Assembly (NCBI GenBank): GCA_023333565.1
Contig: JAJKFH010000374.1
Coordinates: 1,364,001 to 1,428,000 of the forward strand
Source: Puffinus mauretanicus
Lineage: Eukaryota > Chordata > Aves > Procellariiformes > Procellariidae
Length of the DNA: 64,000 bases
Direction of reading: 5' to 3'
Part shown: positions 27,498 to 36,945 of the stretch, one piece after another
Position numbering within the stretch: position 1 is the stretch's first letter
Layout of the letters: every line of letters starts with the position of its first letter
Program-made: the position numbers and the translations under genes
The notes under the pieces: generated by a model
Seen by the model: only the letters and a program-made list of their open reading frames with translations
Databases searched by the model: none
What the model was told of the DNA's origin: nothing

Positions 27498-27518
27498 CCT
27501 GCGGATTTGGATGCCTGG
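27498..27518 (+). other. Candidate 21-nt in-frame microexon of CHCHD6 (unproven)
   Basis: A long pyrimidine tract (about 27445-27490) leads to ttccaag, then 21 nt (cctgcggatttggatgcctg plus g), then a strong donor gtaagc at 27519. It reads Pro-Ala-Asp-Leu-Asp-Ala-Trp in phase 0. The exon at 33046 also starts in phase 0, so inclusion would add seven residues without a frameshift. Against it: the acceptor is AAG rather than CAG, such pairs arise by chance in 33 kb of intron, and I know of no such segment in MIC25. Confidence 0.2.
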
Positions 27519-27530
27519 GTAAGCTCTCTC

Positions 27531-27544
27531 TTTTTTTTTTTTTT
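27531..27544. repeat. Poly-T run (14 T) after a CT tract
   Basis: A 14-base T homopolymer immediately preceded by ctctctc, just downstream of the candidate microexon donor. Confidence 0.85.
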
Positions 27545-30500
27545 GTCTGGATCTTGCTTATTCCAAGTGTCATGTTGTTACTGCGCGCGTACAGATTGTT
27601 ATTGCTGAGCACAGATGCAGGATTTTATTTTCTGTCATTACATTTTAAAAGGTGTTCAGCTAGAAAATTGCATATTATTTCCTCCATAAAGATTTTCACT
27701 GGTTCCTTTTGTGTAGCTTACAGCTGCTGAAACCAAACTCGATCTGGTGATGTGTGTTCTTGGCTAAGAGAGTAGCAGAAACAGGAAGAAATGAAGGTTA
27801 CACCAGTACTGCTTATTAAGGCTATGAGTCTGCATCTGGGTTCTAAAACAAAACAAAACCCAGTCACCTGCCTTCAACAGAGTGAGAGAAAGGACAAAAT
27901 GCAAGTGATTTTGAAGGCCTTGCGTGTTTGGAATAGTGACTGCAGGCGGCTCCACAGTAGTGGTGATATTTTTGCTGATGCAAGTGGAAGTTGAGTCAAG
28001 GCTCCCCCATGGTTACTTGTCCTGTACAAGCCTCCCTGTAAAGTTCTGCTGTTCAGTCTCAGGCATGATGTGCACCAGCTGCCTCTTGCTGTTTCAGTGT
28101 TGCCCTTTCAGCTCTGCCATTCCCTTCAGGCTTGGTCCGGAACATGCCAGCTAGCTAATTTTGGAGCTAGTTCTGTTCTTCAGTGCATTGCTGTCAATTC
28201 CTTTTTCTAGTCTTGGAGCCTTTAATAGCATTTGTTTTTCTCCCCTGCCACCTGGACTGCTACCAGGACTGGAAGAGACATGGGAAAGCATGAGGTATAA
28301 GAATTTGCAGTTGTGAAGTGTGGCAAGATGAGGTACCCAGCCAAAACATCTCTGCTGTGCTGCTGCAGAGATGTTACTGGATACCTTTGAGGGAAGCTGA
28401 TAACTCCTCTCAGCAAAGACAGGATGATGTAGAAACAAGGCATTTGACAGAGACTTAAGGACTTCTCTTTTATTCTTGTACCTTCTTTCTCTGGATTGCC
28501 TTTGACTGATTCTCTAGGCGTCATCTCACTAGTTTGTCTGTGACTGGTGAATGTGTTTTGCCAAGAAGATAAATATTTTTGCAATAATCTTGCCAAGTGG
28601 TGTGACTTGCCTTTGAGGAATTTCTTTATAGATTGAGGGTATGGACCTTTCCTTCTAGCTTCACTTGCCCTTTGCAAAGAGAGGGGTGGTTTTTTTTCCT
28701 CCAGTAGAGTCTTCTCCATGCCCTCTCCCCAAATTCCAGAATCCCAACAGTATCGCAGAGAGAGACAGCCTGATGGTAGCCGTCAGCTGTGGGCTGTGCT
28801 ATTGCTGCACTTTATTACTGGGTGCCACATTCCCTACTGTAATCTGACCCTGCCAAGAAGCCCTTTTTTCCAAGCAGATTTCCTTCCTAGTTTTCATGTT
28901 TAACAAGGTGATGAGAAAGGACTGTGATTAAAAAATAATAAAAATCTGGTGATATTTTGTGGTGGGCAAAGCCAAAGCTAATCTGTGAATGGATGTAGCT
29001 AGAGTGAAGCCCAGCTCTAGAAGATCAGTTGCACAGTCTGTGTTGCATGTAGGTGTCAGTTCAGGACGAGGCTGAGAGTGTCTGGCTGTGTTCATAGAGA
29101 ATGAACCAATAATATTTCATTACCTCAATTAAGAGGCTTGTAAAATATTTCTTTTGGCCTGCCTGTCAGCTAGCAGGCCAGTGCTTCAATTCTTTAGTTG
29201 AGCCAGTATGTAATGCATAGCTTTAGAAATGTGCTTTCACAGTTTGTTTCTAAATGGGTCGCTTGATAAAGGGAGAGAGGAGGCAGGGAATCACACATGA
29301 CTCTGCCCTAGCTCATTCAAAGCAGCACTAAGATAACCTGAAAAACTTCAGACTGTGGAAAAAGTGTAAAGATAAAACGTAGGAAGAATTTGAAAGAGCC
29401 CCAACCAGTCCATGGATCCAGGCCCATGGAAGCTGTAGTAGCATGCTAGTAGTATACCTTCACTGTCCTTTTGTAAGAATGCAATGCTTGTAATTTCTGA
29501 CACCATCACAGGGAATTTTTGAGCATTTCCTGAATATATCTTACACCTAGTTTTTGAACAGAGAGCAACTGCCTATTGCATACATTCTCTTTTGCAAATA
29601 CATGCTGTCCTGTCCTACCTTTCTAAGTTTTGGGTGCATTCGTGTGTGCTACAACTAACTACGCTCTTCCTCCCCTCCCTCTCTTTTGTTTCTGTCTTCA
29701 TAGTCCTTGGATATAACACTCTGCTGTGTTCTACGCTACAGTTTCTTAGATGTCATCTCTGGGCTTTGGTCATCTCTTGCATGATATGTTCAAGCTCAGA
29801 TGTAGCTTCTGCAGCGTGGATGTGAAATGCAACTTTCTGATACATTATTTTCAAACCAGTGTGTTATCATGCACGTCTTCTCTTCTCCTTCCTTCTTTAG
29901 TTCTAAAGGCGTTTCTGAAAAGTGTATCTGGTGCTTTGTTTGGCACCTGCAATCTCAATCCCCTGTGAAATTGTAATCATCTCCATAGCAGCCAGTTCTG
30001 TCTGGGACATCACAGGTTTTTGACTTCAGGTAGGGAATAAGCAGCAGGACTAGAGGAACTCTTAATAAATATCCTGTATTCATACAAAGTTTCCCTTGTT
30101 GCCTAACCCAGTTTGGAACAGTCAGTATTTAAAATGACACCATTTATACTTCAAACATCATCATAAAGTGTACTAAGGTTTCTAGTAATAATAGCTGGGC
30201 ATAGAGGGAAACAGAAAGCAACTTTCAAGCAGATCTGTCTCAAATAGAATGTTTCTCAGTATACTTCAATGCTTTGAAACATCAGCAGCTCTTGAAAACA
30301 AGCAAGGTATTGAAAATATGTTTGAGCTGCGAGTAAAAGTTTTCTCTGCAACCTCTGGTTCATCATACAACTTACGGGCAATAAGTGGGACATAATGGGA
30401 GATAATATAGGAGAAATTACTTAGGGGGAAGGACGGTGAGTATACTGACGTTGTAGTCTGCAGTTGGGAGATGCGGTTTTGATTCTTTGGTATCAGTTTT

Positions 30501-31190
30501 GAAAGACCCTAGGGAAGTCACTAACAGAATGTCTGTCTGCTGCAGGGTGCGTTGGTGTGAAGGCATTATTCACTGTGGGCATCCCACTCCAGTCAGGTCT
30601 GCTTGGGAGTCCATAGATCGTCAACATGCAGATCAGCACACCTCTAATGTGTCTGCATCTCAGCACCCTACTTGAGAGATTAGGTATTTGGTTTGTGTTC
30701 CCTTCCAGAGGTGTCATGTAGATAAATATGCTGAATTTCTTGGTGAATGAGGTCAGGCAAGCTCATAGGTTGAAAAGATGAGTGGGTGTGTGGGTACATG
30801 GATCCATGTCTTGCCAGAAACAGAATAAAGCCTCTTGCCCACCAGTATTGTTACACATATTGGTTTTGTGCTCCCAGAATAGTTTGCTACCCCAGGAGAG
30901 TAGCACTGCTACATAATTAATTTATTTAGATTAAGCAGAAACTTTCTTGTGTTTTTAAGAGTTCGTCTTTTGACTCTTTTTTTTTTTTCCTTTTTTTCCC
31001 CTCGTATTACACTTCACACAAAAAGCACCTTCCATCTGAATTGTGCAGATGGGTCAGTACTATGTTACTCTTCCTTCTTTTCCTTATTTAATTTCTCCTT
31101 AAGGAAATACAAGTCACTTGTTTAGTAATCTGATTTTATGGGTGTTATGCAGAAAATCATCAGGAGAATCAGGGTCCTTTGGTCGTCCAC

Positions 31191-31210
31191 CAGACCACCC
31201 TGGTGGTCTG
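31191..31210. repeat. Perfect 9-bp inverted repeat (2-nt loop)
   Basis: cagaccacc and ggtggtctg flank the dinucleotide ct. The loop is too short for a stable RNA hairpin, so this is better regarded as a near-palindrome. A further ccacc lies just upstream. Confidence 0.85.
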
Positions 31211-31615
31211 TTTCTTCTTACATCTGTTTCATTTCAGTTGAAATTGCTTAGTCCTTTTCTGTATAGAAGATGGATATTGGTTCAGAAGGATAGCTATGGT
31301 TCTCTTATCAGAAAATGGTAATAATCTTGGCACTTACAAAGTGCCCATCAGTGCCCCTATTGTTGCTGTGGTATCTCCTTGGTCAGGCTACAGGTATGGG
31401 GCAGCTCATTCTCATCCCTCTCCCCGTTTTATTTCAGCTGGTTTGCAGGCTGGAAGATATATAGCGGCTCTGGTTAAAACAAAGCCAGAGATTTTGCCTT
31501 TAATCAAGTGTCTTTGAGAGCAAGAGGATTTAGATATGAGTCTATAGTGCTTGTGCCTTACTGTGGCCCTGTTGACTGGGATGACAAACATGGGAACCAA
31601 AATATTTTTTTCCTT

Positions 31616-31662
31616 TAAAAACAAACAAACAGACACCACCACCACCACACCCCTACAACCCC
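31616..31662. repeat. CAAA/CAC low-complexity tract
   Basis: A run of aaaaacaaacaaac followed by caccaccaccaccac and C-rich sequence. Confidence 0.85.
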
Positions 31663-33045
31663 CCTATTTCATGTACTCCTTTTCTTGCTTACTTATCGAC
31701 CATCCCTCACTGCCTATCTTAAAAATCTCTTCTAAGCCCTATTATACCACTGTATTTCTATCAGCAGGGAGCAGAAAGAAGGAAATGCACAGCAACTTGC
31801 TTTCAGATGTAATTTTTCTCATTAACAATGGCTGTTGGCTGTAAAATGACAGGTCCGAGCCCACGGGGATGTTTCTGTCCCAGCTGCTTAATCATATTGG
31901 ACCAGCATTTTCTGTGATTATACCATCATCATTAGTAGTTAAGAGCAACGCTGCTGCGATGCTATAGATTAGCAGGGTTTGTGTTCATGTTAAACGGACT
32001 AACAATTCTGGTTTTGAAAGGTCTTCTGCCTGTTGATAACTTATGTGGCCCCAGAGATTTTTGAGGCGGGATGGGGGAAGAAAAACAAGTGCCATTCTTC
32101 TTGCTCTTGTTGCTTGTTATTTTTAAACCTAAAAGGTTTAGTTCAGTTCCATCGATGCCATGTTTTCTTAATGCTAGTTCAGCTTAGGGGTGGGAATGCA
32201 ATGAAGTGCTGCTGGTTGTAAAAAGCTAAAAGGCAAAAGCTGTTGCTGTAACTGCACAGACTTTTTTTTTTAATTGAGCACTGTTTAGTTGATGACCAGG
32301 TTATGCTTAAGCATGTGCTTGTATACACTGTTTTGGAAGTTTGCTGTTTTGGAAGTGTCACAGTTATACTTTGGAAGATGGAAGAGAAATTCTCTGACAG
32401 CCATCTCCTGTCCAAACCTGCAGCACCCAGCCGGAGGAGCTCTGGGCGTGCTGGCGGTGTACGCACAGCCAGGGCAGTCCTGTGTCTGTCTGCAAAAGCA
32501 ACTGCGTGGTCAGTGAGAGTGTGTCTTGCTATAAAAATGTTACAATGTAGCCTTGTATTTTGGCTTTTCCTCATGATTGTAGGGATGTGTTACATCTGTA
32601 GAAGTTTTCTGACTCTCCAAAGGGCAAGTGTTTATAAAGTGGAGGATTTGAGGTTTATTTTCAAGGTAAGGTGAAGAACATTGAAGTGGAGTAATAAACA
32701 TCATGATTCATGGAAAAACAAAAACTTGGATAAGGTGGAGTCCTGAAAAAGGCAATAGGAAGGTGTCACCTTTCTATGATTATATGTTTTCATTTAATAA
32801 GGAGAAATAAAATCAAGGTTATGAGTTTGAGTATGATACTAATAAGAGCATTTCAGACTTGTGGGGATAATCCAAAATGAACTGCAGTACTGAAGTTCCA
32901 CCGAGAGGGATCCCACACACCAGTCCTGAGCAATGACTTTTTTTTTTTAGTTCCTTTCAGTCTGCATCCCATGTGCTTTCCTTGCACTCACACTTTTTAT
33001 TTTTAATTTCTTCTTCTACTGATGCGCTTTTGTTCTTCTTCCCAG

Positions 33046-33129
33046 GCCATGGAGCTACAAGGCAGGGAGGCAGAATTGAAGCGGCAAGAGGCCTTCTATA
33101 AAGAGCAGTTGGCCCGCATTGAGAGGAAG
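33046..33129 (+). CDS. CHCHD6: CHCHD6 (MIC25) internal coding exon, central coiled-coil segment
   Basis: This 84-nt exon starts and ends in phase 0 and reads AMELQGREAELKRQ then EAFYKEQLARIERK. The peptide matches the MIC19/MIC25 family. It fits CHCHD6 better than its paralogue CHCHD3 because it ends IERK and the next exon begins NAE, as I recall for human CHCHD6; CHCHD3 differs there. It corresponds roughly to residues 140-166 of the ~235-residue human protein. MIC25 is a peripheral inner-membrane protein of the MICOS complex, facing the intermembrane space and helping to hold crista junctions. The charged Glu/Lys/Arg-rich heptad-like pattern fits a coiled coil. Splice signals are good: a TACTGAT branch-point-like site at 33017-33023, a pyrimidine tract ending in cccag, and donor AAG/gtaagg. 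No internal stop is present. The family assignment is from remembered sequence, not a search. Confidence 0.93.
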
Positions 33130-35650
33130 GTAAGGCTAAATTGTCATTTATTTGTGGCCTCTGCATACTAATGGGATCGGATGCGGATCTGTGTGGATCC
33201 AAAGAGTAGAGAAACAAGAAGCATTGTGCTGAAACCTGGAACTGTCAGCTCCCAGTATCTGTCTGCCCCCCTCCCCTTACATAATTAAGGGATGAAAAAG
33301 CTGTACAAACCAAATCTTTTGAGTGACTTGTGTTTGAAAGATAAGGGGGTTTTAACTGGATGATTTTTAAAAAAGGATTTCTAGTAGTTCAAACTTTATT
33401 TTCTTTTTCACCATGGAGTTTAGGTGCAAGCTAAATTGAAAAAAAACAACTGCCCTGGTTTTTTTATTCCTTTTGTTAAAAATCCTTTCCTAAATTAAAA
33501 AAAAAACCACAAATCTTGCTATAAATTTGAATTAAAGTTGTATTATTAATTTTTCTCTGGGGAGCCCAACAGTTCAAAGAGTGGTGCTGCAGTGCACTGC
33601 CTGCTTCTTGCTGGATAAGCCTTTGAAATGAACATGATTTAAAGAGACACTGTCAAGCATCTTTTAAGCCTGAAATGACCTTTGAAAATCCATTTAGGGA
33701 TTTGAATCTCTCCCCTAAACGTGGGATTTGCTTCTCTGTTTAATTGTTTTCCATGATGAGTTTTTAAAAATTGATGCCATAAAAATAGGAGCAGCCATGC
33801 TGTTCCTTATGAACTAATGCATTTTTCACTTCCTGGCAAAATGAAATAATGTTATAAGTAGTCTTTATTTTTTAATAAATGTGGAGAATAATCTTCTCCA
33901 ATTTGAAGCAATTAGACCTCCTGACAGGGAGTTGCATATATCCAACTTGTAGTTGTGTTATGTGACTAAAAAGAAATGCAAACAATGAAAAAGGTGGGTT
34001 GTAAAGAGGCAGAGGAATCAATCAGCTTTACTACCAACATGTAGCGTGATGGTGAATATGGAACATGGAAAATTGCAGATTATAGAAATGGTAGGAAACT
34101 ATTGGCACATCTATTCCCCATCTCATTCCCTGCTTCTGCATGATTGTCCATGCAGCATTTTTTTAAGCCATTGATGGTAAAACATGCCCATGAGCAATTT
34201 CACATGATACAATTTTGCAACACTTTAATCCATACAGTTCATTAAAAAATAAACTATTAAAGCTACCACTCAGTCTTGCATTCAGATTTTTAAATTCTAT
34301 TTCTAGATAATGGGGATTGTTCAGTGAAATTGCAAACAATCTAGCAGCTATCGTTCTAATTATCGCAGTTGTCCATATGTTCATACGCAAAGGGAATTTT
34401 TGCAATTTCTTGGTCTCATGCTGTGTGCTTCTATTATATTCTTCTCTCCGGATATGGTTTCATGAAGTGGAAACTGCAGGGAAAATCTGTATGTTCGTCT
34501 GTCCTTTATGGACAGTGGAGTGGGGAGAAGTTTGTGTCCAGGCTGCATTGTCCTCTTTTTGAAGTCTTTTGTTGTATTTTGTGTTTCCCTTTTCAGGTCC
34601 AAGTCCCTTGCTGCAGGGTAACTTTTTAAACAAAGTGATGGATATTTTAGTGCAGGATCTTCTCAGGGGAGTAAGGTGGCTTTTCCATAGTCCTATTCAA
34701 ACTGCAGAGCTGCATAGAAACTATCTTCTAGTTCTTACGTGTACAAAAGCAAGTAGATAAAAAGGACAGGTTTCCTTTCCTGTCTTGAAAGACTAGATAG
34801 TTTCTGACCCTTGAACACTAGCATTTTGCTGGTAATAAAATAGAAGAATGCCTCCAACTGTTAGTCTAGATTGGAGTGGGAGGTGGTGGGGGCTAGAAGG
34901 GAGAGGAGAGAAATGTACTTGAAACAGTGTAATAAAGCTTAATTGTATTAGTTTTGAAAAAGGTTTTCGATCTTTTCTGTGGATAATTTTATTCCTATAA
35001 TGGTTGGAAAGATGGAAAACACAGCACAGAACAATCTTTTTTATTAGCTGTTGCTTTTATATAATTCTGCTTTTATTTGTTGAATACACGCAGACCTTGG
35101 CATTTATTTATTTATTTTTCCTTCCACTGTGCTAAAACCTTCCAACTCAAGCTTGGATATATTTTTATACATCTATGTATATATGAGTGTGTATACTTTA
35201 GAAAAAAGCTACCGGTAAGGGGATGAGATGGGGAGGAGCTCTGAAATGGAAGTTTGCTTTCTCAGCTGTTTTCAGAGGGGGTGGTCACTTGGCGTGTGGT
35301 CACTGGTAGTTCGGAGGTGTTGGGCTGGGAGTGAATGGATGTGATGGCTCAGTGTGGAGGTAGAAAGCTGAAATTTCTCCTTCCAAGGACCAGGCTGTCA
35401 GGAATGTGCCCCTTTCCTTCCCTGCTGTGCCTATCTATAACGTCAGGTTGGCTTTGTCCCTACTTCTGCATGATAACAGAATTCAGCAGTAGGAGACTTA
35501 GTTTTTGAAGGATATTTTAAACTGTTGATATGATAGAATAATGGTGTTGTATACTCCTTACAACTTAGTAGCTGCTGCACTGAATCAAACACGGAGATTG
35601 TCCTGTTTCTTCTGACAGTGGTCAGTTTTCAAAGATGTTGAAGAAAGATG
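33130..35650. other. 5' part of the 20-kb intron, no recognised genes
   Basis: AT-rich intron. The part at 33580-33960 contains many AT-rich words (aacatgattta, taattgttttcc, aactaatgcat) in a compositional pattern often seen in conserved non-coding DNA, but there is no comparative evidence here. ORFs are below 90 codons and unremarkable. Confidence 0.5.
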
Positions 35651-35651
35651 C

Positions 35652-35702
35652 AAAAAAACCTCACCAAAACAAAAACAGAAAAAAACCTTTTGGAAAACAA
35701 CT
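35652..35702. repeat. A-rich low-complexity tract
   Basis: A/C-rich stretch (caaaaaaacctcaccaaaac and following) of about 50 bases, just upstream of the LINE relics. Confidence 0.75.
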
Positions 35703-35849
35703 TTGAGAAAAGTATTGCTAAGTGTTGTCAGTCGGAGGCTGACACATGCCCTGCTGCAAAAGAGTTTATTTTTATTCAGTATTTTTATTCACTGTAATGG
35801 AACTTGGATTACTGCCATCGTTATTCTACCTGTCTCAGGCATTTTTCCT

Positions 35850-36185
35850 GAAGCCTTGTTTAGCTCTTTGCCTCCAGTATCATGTGGCAGCATGTGCCAC
35901 AGGTTAACTTATATACTCTATAAATTCTCTGTTACCAGTTTCAAATACTTTTTTTTCATTTAATATCCTTAATGTTGAAGAGATGAAAGAAAATCTCTTC
36001 ATTATTCATTACCTGTAGACTTCTGTTCCCTCTTTCACCTTCCCATTAAGCTGAGCAGACCTCACCTTTTCAGCCTCTGCTTGTATGAATGATTTTTTCC
36101 AGGTTTCTCATTCTACTTGTTTGTCTTTGGGCCCTTTCCCCCTTGCGGCTCTGTCTGAGATGTATTGACCAGAATTGAAGTCAGT
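35850..36185 (-). mobile_element. CR1/L3-like LINE relic, 3' fragment, minus strand
   Basis: The + strand shows, in order, the antisense landmarks of old CR1/L3-clade LINEs: cctccagtatcatgtggcag, then tgccacaggttaactta, later ttttcagcctctgcttgtat (cf. the tctctcctcatatgg region), a tttgggcccttt block, and finally tgagatgtattgaccagaat (cf. tgagatggggcgaccagaac). The order and spacing are convincing despite heavy divergence. No intact ORF is present. It is a dead, ancient copy lying just left of a MIR relic. Confidence 0.75.
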
Positions 36186-36249
36186 AGTTTCTCTGAATGC
36201 AGCAGACTGTGTGAATACATTATCCTTTTATTTTGTAATCTCTGAAAGA

Positions 36250-36442
36250 GTACTGTAATCTACTGGACAGAGCACAGAATTGGAAGCAAAAAACTACTCA
36301 TTTTCTAATAGCTGTTTCTCTTTTGGGAGTTTGAAACAATTACTTAGTCCATCTATCTCAGTTATTCCATCTATATGATGGAATAGCTTATAATGGGAGG
36401 GCAAAGTGTTGTGAAACACTAAAGCTATAGAAATGCTAAAAA
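36250..36442 (+). mobile_element. MIR-type (CORE-SINE) relic, + orientation, near full length
   Basis: The sequence runs tactggacagagcacagaat, then tggaagcaaaa, ctaatagctgtttctctttt, ttgaaacaattacttagtcc, atctatctcagttattccat, tatgatggaatagc and gtgttgtgaaacactaaagc, ending ctatagaaatgctaaa. This is the block order of MIR-like SINEs of amniotes: a tRNA-related head, the CORE, and a LINE-like tail. It sits between two CR1/L3-like relics. It is strongly diverged, with no poly-A tail left. Confidence 0.8.
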
Positions 36443-36654
36443 GACTTTGCCTGTAGTTTTGCATGAGATGAACTATGGGTGTATCTTATTTCAAATAGAT
36501 CTTGAGAAACTCGGTTTCTCTAGAAAGTCTTATTAAAATTTTTACAGGAAAGGGTGTGTGTGAAAAAATAGTTTCGGTGTTTCAGCTTTTGGGGTTTTCC
36601 CTACATCTTCTACTAAAGCACTGGAAGAAGTAAGACGGTGAGTGCAGCAGTGCT

Positions 36655-36945
36655 GTGTCACAGTAAAGATCCATCTAGTTCAATATGCTGGCCCTGACTG
36701 TGACCGAAAGTGGATGTCCAGGGATGAGTGTAAGAGGAGGGCAATGGTATACTTGCCCCAAATGCTTTGATCATCCTGGCTGGTCGTCTTTGAAGCTTTT
36801 CCACATCTATTTAATCCTCCCTGAGAGGTGTGGACCAGAAATGTGCACACAGTGCTCAAGGTATGGGTGGACCATGAATATATATGGTAGCTGTATCAGA
36901 ATCACTGTTTCATTCTCTCTTTCTTTGTAGTGCCTAATGCTTGAT
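36655..36945 (-). mobile_element. CR1/L3-like LINE relic with internal deletion, minus strand
   Basis: The + strand begins gatccatctagttcaatatg, ctggccctgactgtgacc and gggcaatggtatacttgccc. It then jumps to gatcatcctggctggtcgtc, cttttccacatctatttaat, gtggaccagaaatgtgcaca and cagtgctcaaggtatgggtg, then gaccatgaatatatatgg. These are the antisense landmarks of the same old LINE clade as the copy at 35850-36185. The middle portion (the caggttaac and ctcctcat regions) is missing, so a deletion has joined the two ends. It is a separate copy because the gaccagaa block occurs in both. Confidence 0.8.

Larger units (their letters stand above)
1..33045 (+). other. CHCHD6: CHCHD6 intron, 3' part (5' end outside window)
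   Basis: All 33 kb upstream of the first recognised exon lack any segment I can match to the N-terminal half of MIC25 (the myristoylation start, the conserved RLSENV-type motif or the earlier helical region). I therefore read it as one long intron whose 5' end is outside the window. The phase of the exon at 33046 requires this intron to be phase 0. A small exon could still be hidden in it; the best candidate is described at 27498-27518. Confidence 0.8.
27545..33045. other. Intronic stretch upstream of the first recognised exon
   Basis: The longest open frame is 165 codons (minus, 28719-28222), with no recognisable domain. Other features are a perfect 9-bp inverted repeat with a 2-nt spacer at 31191-31210 and a CAAA/CAC low-complexity tract at 31616-31662. 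The last 100 bases before 33046 contain a T run and then the branch-point and acceptor signals. Confidence 0.55.

Noticed and set aside
28222..28719. 165-codon minus-strand ORF
   Set aside because: Overlaps other frames, has no domain signature and no exon partners; consistent with chance in 64 kb on six frames.
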